Below are positions 30,259-41,792 of a stretch of 64,000 nt of DNA, piece after piece; within the stretch, counting starts at the first letter, position 1, and each line of letters starts with the position of its first letter. The stretch covers positions 1 through 64,000 of the forward strand of contig NZ_JAMPYG010000002.1 in the NCBI RefSeq assembly GCF_023700745.1, given 5' to 3'. The notes beneath the pieces were generated by a model. The model was not told the DNA's origin and made no database searches. It saw only the letters and a program-made list of their open reading frames with translations. The stretch comes from Rhodoferax sp. (GTDB lineage Bacteria; Pseudomonadota; Gammaproteobacteria; Burkholderiales; Burkholderiaceae_C). Position numbers and translations under genes: made by a program.

Positions 30259-31463
30259 TAAAACGGTGCAATACCCAACACCCCAGCTGCAGCCAGCGCC
30301 GTGCTGCGGGCTTGCTCAGGGCTAGCGGCTGTGACGGTCAAATGCCCCATCTTGCGACCCTTGCTGGCTTTGAGCTTGCCGTACAAATGCAGGTGCACAC
30401 CGGGCAAGGCGAGCACCTGATCCCAGCGCGGCGTGGCCCCGTCGACCCATAAATCACCCAGTAAATTGAGCATCACTGCGGCGCTGTGCTGGCGCGGCTG
30501 CGCAAGGGGCAGACCGGCCAGGGTACGCACCTGCAAGTCAAACTGCGACACATCGCAGGCGTCCAGCGTGTAGTGGCCACTGTTGTGCGGACGGGGTGCC
30601 ATTTCGTTGACGACCAGCGCGCCAATGGCATCGCTCTCGGGCGTGTCTTCTGCCAGCACAAAAAATTCGACACACAGCACACCCACGTAATTGAGTTCAG
30701 CGGCAATATTTTTCGCCGCTTCCACCGCCTGATTGGCAAGCACTGGCGGCATATTTCCCGCATAGGCCTCGGTCACGGCCAGAATGCCTTCGCGGTGCAG
30801 ATTAAGCTGCGGTGCAAAATGCACCACCTCACCATCCCAGCCGCGTGCCACGATCACCGAACACTCGGCGGCCAGCGGCAGCATTTGCTCCAGCACACAG
30901 GGCACGTTTTTCAGGGTATCCCAGGCGCTGGCCAGCTCGGTGCGGTTGTGGCAGCGCACCTGGCCCTTGCCGTCATAGCCCAGGCGGGCAGTTTTCAAGA
31001 TACCCGGCAAAAGCTGGTCAGCCACCGCGTTGAGTTGCGCGGCGGTTTCAATCACCGCATAAGGTGCCACAGGCACCCCGCTGCGTGCCAGATGGGCTTT
31101 TTCCTTGATGCGGTCCTGCGCAATCGCCACCGCATCGGCGCTGGGCGCGGTGGGGCGTGCAGCGCCCAGGGTGACCAGCGCGGGCGCTGGTACGTTTTCA
31201 AATTCGGTGGTCACGGCGGCGCAGCGCTGCATCAATTGGGCCAAGCCTTGCTGGTCCAGGTAATCGGTCTGAATGTGGTAGTGACTGACCAGTCCGGCCG
31301 GACTGATGACGTCGGGGTCGAGCACCACGGTGAAATAACCCATGGCCTGCGCCGCCTGCACAAACATGCGCCCCAACTGGCCACCGCCCATCACGCCCAG
31401 CGTGGTCGGCTGGCCGCTGCCATTCAAGCCGGTGGCACCGGGCAACAAGATCGGGCCGCTCAT
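30258..31463 (-). CDS. purK: N5-carboxyaminoimidazole ribonucleotide synthase
   Basis: [45 protein letters not shown]. Confidence 0.96.
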   Translation of the reverse strand: MSGPILLPGATGLNGSGQPTTLGVMGGGQLGRMFVQAAQAMGYFTVVLDPDVISPAGLVSHYHIQTDYLDQQGLAQLMQRCAAVTTEFENVPAPALVTLGAARPTAPSADAVAIAQDRIKEKAHLARSGVPVAPYAVIETAAQLNAVADQLLPGILKTARLGYDGKGQVRCHNRTELASAWDTLKNVPCVLEQMLPLAAECSVIVARGWDGEVVHFAPQLNLHREGILAVTEAYAGNMPPVLANQAVEAAKNIAAELNYVGVLCVEFFVLAEDTPESDAIGALVVNEMAPRPHNSGHYTLDACDVSQFDLQVRTLAGLPLAQPRQHSAAVMLNLLGDLWVDGATPRWDQVLALPGVHLHLYGKLKASKGRKMGHLTVTAASPEQARSTALAAAGVLGIAPF

Positions 31464-31954
31464 AACTTGGGCGGCAAGGTCATGCCGCGCGCCATCTGGG
31501 TTTGCTCGGCGCGAAAGTCTTCGAGCTTGACACGCAGCACGATGTCGGTGTTGGCCAGCATGGCCAACGCAAACAATGCCGCGTTGGCCGCTCCGGCAGC
31601 GCCGATGGCAAAAGTGGCCACCGGAATGCCCTTGGGCATTTGCACAATGCTGTGCAAGGAATCCACCCCGCTCAGGTGTTTGCTGGCCACCGGCACACCG
31701 AGCACCGGCACCGTGGTCTTGGCTGCCAGCATGCCCGGCAAGTGCGCCGCGCCGCCAGCGCCGGCGATGATGGCCTTGAGGCCACGACCTACCGCAGTTT
31801 CGGCATAGGCAAACATATCGTCGGGCATACGGTGCGCCGAGACCACCCGGGCCTCGTAGGGGATGCCAAACTGTTGGAGAATGTGGACTGCGTGTTGCAT
31901 GGTGTCCCAGTCAGAGCTGGAGCCCATGAGCACACCGATTTGAATTGAGTTCAT
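31460..31954 (-). CDS. purE: N5-carboxyaminoimidazole ribonucleotide mutase
   Basis: [43 protein letters not shown]. Confidence 0.97.
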   Translation of the reverse strand: MNSIQIGVLMGSSSDWDTMQHAVHILQQFGIPYEARVVSAHRMPDDMFAYAETAVGRGLKAIIAGAGGAAHLPGMLAAKTTVPVLGVPVASKHLSGVDSLHSIVQMPKGIPVATFAIGAAGAANAALFALAMLANTDIVLRVKLEDFRAEQTQMARGMTLPPKL

Positions 31955-31960
31955 ACCCGA

Positions 31961-31966
31961 ATTTTA
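31961..31966 (-). promoter_or_regulatory. Candidate -10 (TAAAAT), 6 nt before the purE ATG
   Basis: minus strand: cgTAAAAT-tcgggt-ATG. Confidence 0.4.
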
Positions 31967-31991
31967 CGTTTGACCCACACGACCCAGCACC

Positions 31992-32948
31992 ATGATTAAC
32001 GTCTCCCTCCAAAATTTTGAAACCGAGGTCATTGCCGCCTCCATGACCCAGCCCATCCTGATCGACTTCTGGGCGCCCTGGTGCGGCCCCTGCAAGTCGC
32101 TCGGACCCCTTCTGGAACAGCTCGAAGTGGACTATGCAGGCCGCTTCACGCTGGTCAAGATCGACTCGGACCAGGAGCAGCAACTGGCCCAGGCCTTTGG
32201 CATTCGCAGCATTCCCACCTGCATTCTGATGATGGGCGGCAAACCCGTTGACGGCTTCATGGGAGCCCAGACGGCGCCCCAGATCCGTACGTTCCTGGAC
32301 AAACACCTGCCCAGCGAAGGCGAACTGGTGGCTGAAGCCGAAGCCGACGCCGCCCAGGAACTGCTGCAGGCCGGGGACACCGAGGCGGCGCTGGCCAAAC
32401 TGGCCGACGCCCTGGCCGCAGACCCTGGCAACGACGACGCCCGCTATGACTACATCAAACTCCTGATCGAGCTGGGCGGCCTGGAAGAGGCCGACGCCAC
32501 GCTGGCCCCCAAACTCACCGAGATACCACGACAGCTGCGCTTTGAGGCCTTGTCGCAATGGCTGAGCGCGATTGAATCTGCCGCCACAGGCCCCCAAGCC
32601 AGCTGGACGATCGGGCAATTTGACGAAAAAATTGCCCTGAACAAACGCGACTTTGACACCCGTTTTGCCAAAGCCCGGCTGCTCATGGCCGTGGGCGAAT
32701 GGCCAGCTGCCATGGACGAACTGCTGGAAATCATCATGCGCGACAAAAAATGGGCCGATGAAGCCCCGCGCAAGACCTTTGTCGCCATCCTCGAACTCAT
32801 GACCCCACCCAAACCCAAGGCAGCAGCGCAAGCCAGCGGCAAAACAGCCGGTGGCATTGAGGTGCTGGGCAAGGCGCAGGTTCAGGAAGACCCGCAGGCG
32901 GCCCTGGTGTCCAAGTACCGCCGTCAATTGAGCATGATGCTCAATTAG
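31992..32948 (+). CDS. Thioredoxin-TPR co-chaperone, YbbN/CnoX-like
   Basis: [20 protein letters not shown] thioredoxin fold with CGPC, followed by a TPR-like region. Confidence 0.9.
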   Translation: MINVSLQNFETEVIAASMTQPILIDFWAPWCGPCKSLGPLLEQLEVDYAGRFTLVKIDSDQEQQLAQAFGIRSIPTCILMMGGKPVDGFMGAQTAPQIRTFLDKHLPSEGELVAEAEADAAQELLQAGDTEAALAKLADALAADPGNDDARYDYIKLLIELGGLEEADATLAPKLTEIPRQLRFEALSQWLSAIESAATGPQASWTIGQFDEKIALNKRDFDTRFAKARLLMAVGEWPAAMDELLEIIMRDKKWADEAPRKTFVAILELMTPPKPKAAAQASGKTAGGIEVLGKAQVQEDPQAALVSKYRRQLSMMLN

Positions 32949-33862
32949 CTGGTGAGCCGGGTCAGCGCTTCCTGGTACTTGGCTGCCGTTTTTTCGATGA
33001 CCTCACGGGGCAGGTGCGGTGCCGGCGGGCTCTTGCTCCAGGGCTGACCTGCCACCAGCGCGGTTTCCAGCCAGTCGCGCAAGAACTGCTTGTCGTAGCT
33101 GGGCGGGTTGACCCCCTCCTGGTAGCTCTCGGCGGGCCAGTAGCGCGAGGAATCGGGGGTGAGCACCTCGTCCATCAAAATCAAACTACCGTCCTGGTCC
33201 AGGCCAAATTCAAACTTGGTGTCGGCAATGATGATGCCCTTGGCGGCGGCAATCTTGCTGGCCGCTTTGTACAGCGCAAGGCTGATGTCACGGATGCGGG
33301 TGGCGAGGTCGGCACCGATCATTTCGACCGTTTTCTCGAACGTGATGTTCTCGTCATGGTCACCCATTTCGGCCTTGGCCGCCGGGGTGTAAATGGGCTC
33401 GGGCAATTGAGAAGCGTTTTTCAGGCCAGCAGGCAATTTGACGCCACATACCGCCCCGTTTTCCTGGTACTCCTTCCAGCCGCTGCCCGCCAGGTAGCCG
33501 CGCACCACGGCTTCCACCAGAATCGGTTTCAGGCGCTTGACCAGCATCGAACGTCCGGTCACCTGAGCTACTTCGGCGGCCGTGACGACACTTTCGGGCG
33601 CCTCGCCAGTGAGGTGGATCGGGCAAATTTTCAGGCCATTCGGCCCCAGTTTGTCAAACCAGAACAAGGCCATTTGCGTCAGCAACACGCCTTTGCCAGG
33701 AATGGGCTGGCCCATGATGACGTCGAAGGCACTGATGCGGTCGCTGGCCACCATCAGGATGCGGTCGTCGCCCACCGCATAGTTGTCGCGCACCTTGCCG
33801 CGCGCCAGCAAGGGCAATGATTTGATATTGGAAGTGTGCAGGGCAGCCGGGGATAGGGTCAT
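32945..33862 (-). CDS. purC: Phosphoribosylaminoimidazole-succinocarboxamide synthase
   Basis: [57 protein letters not shown]. Confidence 0.97.
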   Translation of the reverse strand: MTLSPAALHTSNIKSLPLLARGKVRDNYAVGDDRILMVASDRISAFDVIMGQPIPGKGVLLTQMALFWFDKLGPNGLKICPIHLTGEAPESVVTAAEVAQVTGRSMLVKRLKPILVEAVVRGYLAGSGWKEYQENGAVCGVKLPAGLKNASQLPEPIYTPAAKAEMGDHDENITFEKTVEMIGADLATRIRDISLALYKAASKIAAAKGIIIADTKFEFGLDQDGSLILMDEVLTPDSSRYWPAESYQEGVNPPSYDKQFLRDWLETALVAGQPWSKSPPAPHLPREVIEKTAAKYQEALTRLTS

Positions 33863-33934
33863 GGTGCGTTAACTCAAGAATGAAATGTCGAAAAGATGCT
33901 CCTAGTTTAGTTTCAATCGCCGCAGCATCAGCAA

Positions 33935-33959
33935 AAAGCCACCCGAAGGTGGCCTTTTC
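33935..33959 (-). terminator. Intrinsic terminator after fba (UUCG loop on the minus strand)
   Basis: minus strand: aaaag-gccacc-ttcg-ggtggc-ttttt. Confidence 0.9.
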
Positions 33960-33986
33960 ATTAGGTCAAGGTCGAAACCAAAGCGC

Positions 33987-35051
33987 TTAGTTCACCACCT
34001 GCGCCAGTTCGCCGCGGGCGTATTTTCCGGCCACTTCAAACAGGCTGTGGCTCTTGATCCTGGCACCCTGGCCCTGGCAACCGAACTCCAGGTAGCGCTG
34101 TTTGCACAGGGCTTTGGCGGCTTCACGGGCTGGCTTGAGCCAATCACGGGCGTCAAACTTGTCGGGGTTCTCGAACATGTACTTGCGCACGGCGGCTGTC
34201 ATGGCGAGGCGGATGTCGGTGTCAATGTTGATCTTGCGCACGCCATACTTGATGGCTTTCTGGATTTCCTCGACCGGCACGCCATAGGTTTCTTTCATCT
34301 TGCCGCCATACTGGTTGATGAGAGCCAGCGATTCCTGCGGCACGCTGCTCGAGCCGTGCATCACCAGATGGGTGTTGGGCAGCCGGCGGTTGATTTCCAT
34401 CACGCGGTCAATCGCCAAAATGTCGCCGGTGGGCTTGCGCGTGAACTTGTAGGCGCCGTGACTGGTACCAATGGCAATAGCCAGCGCATCAAGCTGGGTG
34501 CGCTTGACAAAATCGGCCGCTTGCTCGGGGTCGGTGAGCATCTGCTCACGCGTCATGGTGGCGTCGGTGCCATGGCCGTCTTCCTTGTCACCCTTCATCG
34601 TTTCCAGGGAACCCAGGCAGCCCAGTTCGCCCTCCACCGTGACACCCACGGCATGGGCCATGTCTACCACCTTGCGGGTGACTTCAACGTTGTACTCATA
34701 GCTGGCAATGGTCTTGCCATCCGCTTCCAGACTGCCGTCCATCATGACCGAACTGAAACCGAGATCAATGGCCCCCTGGCAGACGGCCGGGTTCTGGCCA
34801 TGGTCCTGATGCATCACCAGCGGAATGTGCGGATAGGACTCAATGGCCGCCAGAATCAGGTGCTTGATGAAGGGCTCACCCGCATACTTGCGGGCGCCAG
34901 CGCTGGCCTGCAAAATGACGGGCGCGCCCACTTCATCGGCAGCCGACATCACCGCTTGCACTTGCTCCAGGTTGTTGACGTTGAAAGCCGGAATGCCGTA
35001 ACCGTTGACCGCCGCGTGGTCAAGCAGTTCGCGCATAGAAACGAGTGCCAT
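33987..35051 (-). CDS. fba: Class II fructose-1,6-bisphosphate aldolase
   Basis: [56 protein letters not shown]. Confidence 0.97.
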   Translation of the reverse strand: MALVSMRELLDHAAVNGYGIPAFNVNNLEQVQAVMSAADEVGAPVILQASAGARKYAGEPFIKHLILAAIESYPHIPLVMHQDHGQNPAVCQGAIDLGFSSVMMDGSLEADGKTIASYEYNVEVTRKVVDMAHAVGVTVEGELGCLGSLETMKGDKEDGHGTDATMTREQMLTDPEQAADFVKRTQLDALAIAIGTSHGAYKFTRKPTGDILAIDRVMEINRRLPNTHLVMHGSSSVPQESLALINQYGGKMKETYGVPVEEIQKAIKYGVRKINIDTDIRLAMTAAVRKYMFENPDKFDARDWLKPAREAAKALCKQRYLEFGCQGQGARIKSHSLFEVAGKYARGELAQVVN

Positions 35052-35138
35052 GATGGTGTCCTTTGAAAATTGGTAACTGAGCAGTAACTCGCTCCAATTC
35101 TAGCCACTCAACTGGCAGGGAAACTATCGTCGACTGAC

Positions 35139-36569
35139 CTACCCCACCCGGCAAATCTTGAGCATGTTGGTGCCGCCGGGCGAGCCCATGGGTTCACCAC
35201 AGGTAATGGCATAAACATCGCCTTTCTGGACAATACCGCGCGCCTTGAGATCGGCCTCGGACTCAGCCAGCGCCGTGTCGCGGTCGGCGCTGGTGTCAAT
35301 CAGGATCGGTCGCACATTGCGGTAAAGCGTCATTTTGCGTTGCGTGGCAATTTTGGAAGTCAACGCGTAAATGGGCACCTGGATCAGGTGGCGGCTCATC
35401 CACAACGCGGTCGAACCGCTGTCGGTCATGGCCACAATGGCTTTGGCGCCCAGATGGTGCGCCGTAAACAAGGCCCCCATCGCAATGGACTGGTCAATAC
35501 GGGTAAAGGTCTTGCCGGTAAAGTCAGCTTCAAGCCTGAACATCTCGCCCCCCTCTGCCGCATGGCAGATCTTGGCCATTTCAATGACCGTTTCCAGCGG
35601 GTATTTGCCTGCGGCGGTCTCGGCCGACAGCATCACGGCATCGGTGCCGTCCAGTACCGCATTGGCGACGTCACTCACTTCGGCGCGGGTCGGCACCGGG
35701 TTGGTGATCATCGACTCCATCATCTGTGTTGCGGTAATCACGACACGATCATGCTCGCGCGCCAGCTTGATCATGCGTTTTTGCAGAGCCGGCACCACGG
35801 CGTTGCCCACTTCGACAGCCAGGTCACCACGGGCCACCATGATGCCGTCACTGGCCAGCAAAATCTCCTCAAGGTGAGGAATCGCCTCAGCGCGCTCGAT
35901 CTTGGCAATCAGGCCAGGACGGTGCCCGTCGTCGGCCGCCACGCTGCACAGTTGACGCGCCATTTCCATGTCGGTGGCATTTTTGGGAAAACTCACGGCC
36001 ACATAATCGGCATGAAAACTCATGGCGGTACGGATGTCTTCCATGTCCTTGGCGGTCAGGGCTGGAGCCGTCAAACCGCCGCCCTGCTTGTTGATGCCCT
36101 TGTTGTTGGACAACTCGCCGCCCATCCTGACCGTGGTGTAGATGGCCTCGCCCTTGACCGCATCGACAATGATGACGATCAGTCCATCGTTGAGCAACAG
36201 CACATCACCCTCTTTGACTTCGCGCGGCAGGGCCTTGTAATCCAGGCCGACCGCATCGATGTCACCGAGTTCGGTGCGCGCCGCATCCAGCACGAAGCAT
36301 TGACCTGGCTGCAAAAACACCTTGCCTTCGGCAAACTTGCCAACCCGGATTTTTGGCCCTTGCAAGTCGGCCATGATGGCAACCTCGCGCCCGGCGCGTT
36401 TGGCGGCTTCGCGCACCAGACGCGCCCGCTCAATGTGATCTTGCGCCTTCCCATGGCTGAAATTCAGGCGCACCACGTTGACCCCGGCGCGAATCATTCG
36501 CTCAAGCAAGACGGGATCGCTGGATGCTGGGCCTAAAGTGGCAACAATTTTGGTCGCGCGACGTGGCAT
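35139..36569 (-). CDS. pyk: Pyruvate kinase
   Basis: MPRRATKIVATLGPASSDPVLLERMIRAGVNVVRLNFSHG; MVARGDLAVEVG; ATQMMESMI. Confidence 0.97.
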   Translation of the reverse strand: MPRRATKIVATLGPASSDPVLLERMIRAGVNVVRLNFSHGKAQDHIERARLVREAAKRAGREVAIMADLQGPKIRVGKFAEGKVFLQPGQCFVLDAARTELGDIDAVGLDYKALPREVKEGDVLLLNDGLIVIIVDAVKGEAIYTTVRMGGELSNNKGINKQGGGLTAPALTAKDMEDIRTAMSFHADYVAVSFPKNATDMEMARQLCSVAADDGHRPGLIAKIERAEAIPHLEEILLASDGIMVARGDLAVEVGNAVVPALQKRMIKLAREHDRVVITATQMMESMITNPVPTRAEVSDVANAVLDGTDAVMLSAETAAGKYPLETVIEMAKICHAAEGGEMFRLEADFTGKTFTRIDQSIAMGALFTAHHLGAKAIVAMTDSGSTALWMSRHLIQVPIYALTSKIATQRKMTLYRNVRPILIDTSADRDTALAESEADLKARGIVQKGDVYAITCGEPMGSPGGTNMLKICRVG

Positions 36570-36663
36570 GAATCTATCTCCGGTGTAATTTAGTTTCCTG
36601 ATTTTCACACAAAGCAGTTACATCACAACAACAAGAAGCGCCCCGGTTGTCGCCACCCAAGCG

Positions 36664-37011
36664 CTACCACCCGAGCCCCAGATGCAGTGGCAAATAAACC
36701 GCCATGCCCGAAACAATGGTACCCAACACGGCCTGACCCTGACCTTTGCGCCAGAAGAAATAACCGCCCCCTACCAAAGCAGCATAGATGCGGGCGTCCT
36801 GCCAGGAACTGATGAGATGGCCTTGCACCATGACGATTTCAGGGACCACCACAGCCGCCAGCGCGGCAATGGGGGCATATTGCAAGCCACGCTGCGCCCA
36901 GTGCGGCAAATGCCAGGGCTCATTGCTCATGAAAAAGAAACAGCGGGTGACCATGGTGACCCATGCCAGTCCCACGATCGCCCCGAGTGTCCAGAGATCG
37001 GTGTCACTCAT
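36664..37011 (-). CDS. AzlD family branched-chain amino acid export subunit
   Basis: WVTMVTRCFFFMSNEPWHLPHWAQRGLQYAPIAALAAVVVPE; 4-bp overlap with the AzlC stop. Confidence 0.85.
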   Translation of the reverse strand: MSDTDLWTLGAIVGLAWVTMVTRCFFFMSNEPWHLPHWAQRGLQYAPIAALAAVVVPEIVMVQGHLISSWQDARIYAALVGGGYFFWRKGQGQAVLGTIVSGMAVYLPLHLGLGW

Positions 37012-37763
37012 GACGGCACCCTGGGTTTATCCGGCGTTTTGGGCCAGCTTGCCTCAAGGATCAGGCACAGGGCCACGGCGCTGGCAATCGCCACCACGAT
37101 GTTGAGTTTGAGCGGCAGCGCGTAGGCCACCACGGCGGCCAAACCAGCCACGCCAGCCGAAACACGCCGCAAATGGCTCGACGCCAGGGAACACCCGACG
37201 CCGATCAAGGCCAGAATACCGGCAAAGCCCAAACCCCAGTGGGTCGGAATCACATTGGCCAGCGCGATGCCCAGCAAGCTGGCACTTTGCCAACTGACCC
37301 AGTTGAACAGGCTGCCACCACTCAGGTAGGCCAGTTGTTCACGACGCTCGATGTCGTCGCCGGGGGGATGGTAGTAGTGCCTGGTAAACATGACGTAGCT
37401 CAGATCTGCGGTCAGATAGCCATGGAACAGGCGCCAACGCAGTGGCAGGTGCATCAAGTAGGGCCGCATGTGGGCACTGAACACCACAAAACGCAAATTC
37501 ACGCAAAAACCGGTGGCCAGAATCACCCAGACCGGCGCTCCCGCAGCAATCAAGGGCATGGCCGCCAGTTGCGAGCTGCCAGCAAACACCAGCAAACTCA
37601 TGGCCACGGCTTCAAACGTACTCATGCCCGACTTGACCATGGCCACACCCGTCATCAGACCCCAGGCCGCCAAGCCAGGTGACACCGAGGCCATCTCACG
37701 CAGGCCGCGCGCGAACGCCGGGTGTTGCCACCAACTGCGGGCGCGGGCATGCAGCCGGCGCAT
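37008..37763 (-). CDS. AzlC family ABC/branched-chain amino acid export permease
   Basis: PGLAAWGLMTGVAMVKSGMSTFEAVAMSLLVFAGSSQLAAMPLI; start MRRLHARA overlaps the fmt stop as ATGA. Confidence 0.88.
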   Translation of the reverse strand: MRRLHARARSWWQHPAFARGLREMASVSPGLAAWGLMTGVAMVKSGMSTFEAVAMSLLVFAGSSQLAAMPLIAAGAPVWVILATGFCVNLRFVVFSAHMRPYLMHLPLRWRLFHGYLTADLSYVMFTRHYYHPPGDDIERREQLAYLSGGSLFNWVSWQSASLLGIALANVIPTHWGLGFAGILALIGVGCSLASSHLRRVSAGVAGLAAVVAYALPLKLNIVVAIASAVALCLILEASWPKTPDKPRVPS

Positions 37764-38722
37764 CAGCCGAGCACCCGCCCCACCTGCAGGGGGCAACCGC
37801 GCAGAAACTCGGCGCTGGAGAGGCGTTTGCCACCAGGACGCTGCAGTTCAGTGATGGTGAGCGTTGAATCAAGCGCTGTGACCACAATACCGGAGGGCGC
37901 CAATGCCACAATTTGTCCAACAACCTGACCGGCTGCGGGGAGCGCATCGCCCACCTCCGCTGCCCAGATTTTGAGCGCTTCCGCACCGAGCGCGGTGCTG
38001 GCACCCGGAAACGGGTTGAAGGCACGCACCCGTTGGCTGATGGTTTGCGCCGACTGCGACCAGTCAATGGCGGCCTCGGCCTTGTCAATTTTGCTGGCGT
38101 AAGTGATGCCCTGAAGCGGCTGTGGCACAGGCTGCAGCTTGCCATGCTCTGCCTGCCCCAAAACCTGCACCATCAGTTGGCCACCCAGTTCAGCCAGCCG
38201 GTCATGCAAACTGCCCGTGGTATCGGACGGCAAGATTGGCAATGCCTGGCTCAGCAACATGTCACCCGTGTCCAGACCCGCATCCATTTGCATGATGGTG
38301 ACACCCGTGACCGCATCACCCGCTTCAATGGCGCGGTGAATCGGTGCCGCACCGCGCCAGCGCGGCAACAAGGAAGCGTGAATATTGAAACAACCCAGAC
38401 GCGGCAGGTCGAGCACCCACTGCGGCAGGATCAAGCCATAAGCGGCCACCACCATGGCATCGGCTTGTGCCGCCTCAAGTGCCCTGCGGACGGCCTCAGC
38501 ATCATCCGGGTACTTGCCATCCAGACGCAGACTGCGCGGTTGCGCCACCGTGATCCCATGCGCCAGCGCAAATTGTTTGACCGGCGAAGGCTGCAGCTTC
38601 ATGCCGCGCCCGGCAGGTCGGTCAGGCTGGCTCAACACCAGCACAATGTCGTGACCGGCGGCATGCAGATGCGCCAAAGCCACGGCGGCAAATTCGGGCG
38701 TGCCCGCAAACACCAGCTTCAA
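37763..38722 (-). CDS. fmt: Methionyl-tRNA formyltransferase
   Basis: [69 protein letters not shown]. Confidence 0.97.
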   Translation of the reverse strand: MKLVFAGTPEFAAVALAHLHAAGHDIVLVLSQPDRPAGRGMKLQPSPVKQFALAHGITVAQPRSLRLDGKYPDDAEAVRRALEAAQADAMVVAAYGLILPQWVLDLPRLGCFNIHASLLPRWRGAAPIHRAIEAGDAVTGVTIMQMDAGLDTGDMLLSQALPILPSDTTGSLHDRLAELGGQLMVQVLGQAEHGKLQPVPQPLQGITYASKIDKAEAAIDWSQSAQTISQRVRAFNPFPGASTALGAEALKIWAAEVGDALPAAGQVVGQIVALAPSGIVVTALDSTLTITELQRPGGKRLSSAEFLRGCPLQVGRVLG

Positions 38723-39228
38723 GAACGGTCCTCACGCTGGGCTTTGATCAACTTGATTTTGATGCGATTGCGTTTGAGGGGCGACAGATACTCGACGAAC
38801 ACCTTGCCCATGAGGTGATCCATTTCATGCTGGATGCACACGGCCAGCAGGCCGTCGGCCTCAATCAGGTGCGTCCTGCCCTCGCCATCAAGCGCTTCCA
38901 CCTTGACGGCATCATGGCGTTTGACGCTATCGTAAATGCCAGGCACTGACAGGCAGCCCTCTTCGTTCACATGCATCTCGGGACTGGCCCAGAGAATTTT
39001 TGGATTGATCAGCACCAGGGGTACATCCCGGCCCTCGGAAATATCCATCACAATCAGGCGTTCATGCACATTGACCTGGGTGGCGGCCAAGCCAATGCCC
39101 TTGGCCTCGTACATGGTTTCGAACATGTCGGCAATCAGGGTTTTGATGCGCGCATCGACCGCAGCCACGGGTTTGGCCACGGTGTGCAATTTGGGGTCGG
39201 GATAACAAAGAATTGGGAGTAAAGCCAT
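38719..39228 (-). CDS. def: Peptide deformylase
   Basis: [52 protein letters not shown]. Confidence 0.96.
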   Translation of the reverse strand: MALLPILCYPDPKLHTVAKPVAAVDARIKTLIADMFETMYEAKGIGLAATQVNVHERLIVMDISEGRDVPLVLINPKILWASPEMHVNEEGCLSVPGIYDSVKRHDAVKVEALDGEGRTHLIEADGLLAVCIQHEMDHLMGKVFVEYLSPLKRNRIKIKLIKAQREDRS

Positions 39229-39357
39229 GGTGTCACTTAAAGATGTCGTTATTTTCGCAATTTTTTTCCGGCTTCGCCAATTAGCCGAATGACAATCGTT
39301 GTTCCAGCAAGGGCTTGGGCGCACAATCAAAAGCGATTGAATAGAATTGAAAACACC

Positions 39358-40572
39358 ATGGCCAAAACACTTTTTGACACCGTTTCCAACAAACTGACCT
39401 GGACCGCACTTGCCTGCAGCTTGCTGGCTGTTCCGGTGTTGTCACAGAACTTCCCAATTACCGAACAGCAACGCACAACGGCCACTCAGGTCGCCCAAAG
39501 TGGCGTCGCCCTGAGTGAATTAAGCCCCAATGCGCCGCAAAGCTATACCGTGAAGTCTGGCGATACGCTCTGGGCGATCTCTGGCCTGTTTCTGAAAAAT
39601 CCCTGGCGTTGGCCCGAACTGTGGGGCATGAATCTGTCCGACATCAAAAATCCGCACCTGATTTATCCGGGGCAGATCCTGTTCCTGGACACCAGCAGCG
39701 GCCGGGCTCGGTTAAGTCTGCGGGCAGGCACTGACGCTGGCGCCGACTTGCCGACCGTCCGTTTATCGCCACGCACGCGCATGGAAAATTTAAACGTCAG
39801 TGCCCTGCCCACCCTGAAAAGTCATCTGATCGAGCCCTTTCTGGCCGAGCCCATGATTGTGGACGAACTGGGCCTGAGCGCTGCAGCGCGCATTGTGGCC
39901 GCGCAAGACAGCCGGGTGCTGCTCACGCGCGGTGACCGGGCCTATGCCCGCGGCAACGCTGGTTTCGAGCTGCAAGATGATCCAGCCAAACAACAGAAGG
40001 CATTTCGGGTGTTTCGCAACGCCACCCCCCTGAAAGACCCCGTCAGCGGTGAAGTGCTAGGCTACGAAGCCCAATACGTTGGCAAGGCACTATTGGCGCG
40101 CAGCGAAACCACTCAGAGCAGTGTTGACGCCGATGGCAAGGCCCAAACGGACATCGTTCCGGCGACCATCGACATCGTCGTTGCCAAGGAAGAAATGCGC
40201 GTCGGTGACCGTTTGTTACCCGAGCCACCACTACAACTGCAAAGCTATGTCCCCCATGCGCCCACAGACCCGGTTGAGGCGCGCATTGTTTCCATTTATG
40301 GCAGCGCCGTGGTGAACGCAGCCCAGAACCAGGTGGTCAGCATCAACCGGGGCAGCCGTGACGGCATCGAGTCAGGCCATGTGCTGGCCATCATGACAGA
40401 CGGTGCACGTCTGCTGGACAAGACCGACACCAAGCCAACACAACTCAAACTTCCCGATGAGCGCAACGGCTTGTTGATGGTGTTTCGTACCTTTGAAAAA
40501 GTGTCTTATGCCCTGGTGCTCGACATCACCCAAGGTGTCAAGGTGGGTGATCGGCTCATCAACCCGCGCTGA
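39358..40572 (+). CDS. LysM domain-containing exported protein
   Basis: Signal-like N-terminus; [47 protein letters not shown]. Confidence 0.9.
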   Translation: MAKTLFDTVSNKLTWTALACSLLAVPVLSQNFPITEQQRTTATQVAQSGVALSELSPNAPQSYTVKSGDTLWAISGLFLKNPWRWPELWGMNLSDIKNPHLIYPGQILFLDTSSGRARLSLRAGTDAGADLPTVRLSPRTRMENLNVSALPTLKSHLIEPFLAEPMIVDELGLSAAARIVAAQDSRVLLTRGDRAYARGNAGFELQDDPAKQQKAFRVFRNATPLKDPVSGEVLGYEAQYVGKALLARSETTQSSVDADGKAQTDIVPATIDIVVAKEEMRVGDRLLPEPPLQLQSYVPHAPTDPVEARIVSIYGSAVVNAAQNQVVSINRGSRDGIESGHVLAIMTDGARLLDKTDTKPTQLKLPDERNGLLMVFRTFEKVSYALVLDITQGVKVGDRLINPR

Positions 40573-40592
40573 TCTCCACCTCTTGTGTCGCC

Positions 40593-41786
40593 ATGGAGCG
40601 CGATGAACTCAAGGCCTGGTTACGGCTGAGCTTGAGCCCGGGCATCGGCAACGTCACAGCGCGCAAGTTGCTGGGATGCTTTGGTATGCCCCAGGCCATT
40701 TTTGAACAAACCGCCCCGGCCTTGCGCCAAGTCGCAACGCCCGTCCAGACCCAGTCCCTGCGCACCGAACCTGCGGCATTGCCCGAGCTGTTGGAAACGA
40801 CCTGGGCCTGGCTGAACCAGACCGAAGTCAACGGCTGCCGGCGCCAGGTGCTTACCTTGGGCGACACTGGTTACCCGCAAGCGCTGCTCGACCTCGATGA
40901 TCCACCCTTGATGCTGTATCTGCTGGGCGTCGCCAGCTTTGATGAAAAAAGGGCAACATCTGCACCTTGGTCGGTCACCTCGCAGCGCTGTCTGGCCATC
41001 GTCGGCAGTCGCAACCCGACACCACAAGGTGCAGCCAATGCCAGGCAGTTTGCCAAAACCATGGTGCAAGCCGGATTGACAGTGGTGAGCGGCCTGGCTC
41101 TCGGGGTTGATGGTGCTGCCCATGCGGGCGCATTGGAAGGTTTGACCGAGGATGCCACCGATCTGCCAGCAACGATCGCAGTGATCGGCACCGGCCTGGA
41201 CCGGGTATACCCAAAGGCACATCATGGCCTGGCACACCGGATTGCACAACATGGTTTGCTGCTGAGCGAATACCCGCTGGGCACACCGCCCTTGAATGCC
41301 AACTTTCCCAAGCGCAACCGGCTCATTGCCGGACTGGCGCGGGGCACGCTGGTGGTGGAAGCTGCCCTGCAATCAGGCTCACTCATTACCGCCCGACTCA
41401 CGGCCGAACAGGGCAAAGATGTATTTGCCATTCCTGGCTCAATTCATGCTGCGCAATCGCGTGGCTGCCACGCACTGATCAAGCAAGGCGCCAAACTGGT
41501 CGAAACAGCACAAGATGTGTTGGAAGAGCTGCAGGGCTTCAGTGCCCTGTCTGTGACGGCAGAGGCTGCCCTGATGTCTGCAGACACCCCGGACGACAAG
41601 CGTACGACAGACGTTGATGCCCTGTTGCTGCAAGCCCTCGGTTTTGATCCCGTCGGGCTTGATGCGCTGCAAGGACGAACCCAACTGGTAACGGCTGACC
41701 TGCAGGCCCAATTGATGACACTGGAGATCAAGGGTCTGGTGGCACGCTTGCCAGGCGGTTTGTTTCAGCGCTTGTCTGCCGCCTGA
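40593..41786 (+). CDS. dprA: DNA processing protein DprA
   Basis: AIVGSRNPTPQGAANARQFA; VSGLALGVDGAAHAGALE; GTGLDRVYPKAH; PKRNRLIAGLARGTLVVEA. Confidence 0.95.
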   Translation: MERDELKAWLRLSLSPGIGNVTARKLLGCFGMPQAIFEQTAPALRQVATPVQTQSLRTEPAALPELLETTWAWLNQTEVNGCRRQVLTLGDTGYPQALLDLDDPPLMLYLLGVASFDEKRATSAPWSVTSQRCLAIVGSRNPTPQGAANARQFAKTMVQAGLTVVSGLALGVDGAAHAGALEGLTEDATDLPATIAVIGTGLDRVYPKAHHGLAHRIAQHGLLLSEYPLGTPPLNANFPKRNRLIAGLARGTLVVEAALQSGSLITARLTAEQGKDVFAIPGSIHAAQSRGCHALIKQGAKLVETAQDVLEELQGFSALSVTAEAALMSADTPDDKRTTDVDALLLQALGFDPVGLDALQGRTQLVTADLQAQLMTLEIKGLVARLPGGLFQRLSAA

Positions 41787-41792
41787 AAAAAT

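Noticed and set aside
30486-31808. 440-aa plus-strand ORF opposite purK/purE
   Set aside because: Spans two well-supported minus-strand genes; composition typical of an antisense frame.
34047-35066. 339-aa plus-strand ORF opposite fba
   Set aside because: Shadow ORF; fba supported by class II aldolase motifs.
35340-36536. 398-aa plus-strand ORF opposite pyk
   Set aside because: Shadow ORF; pyk motifs are unambiguous on the minus strand.
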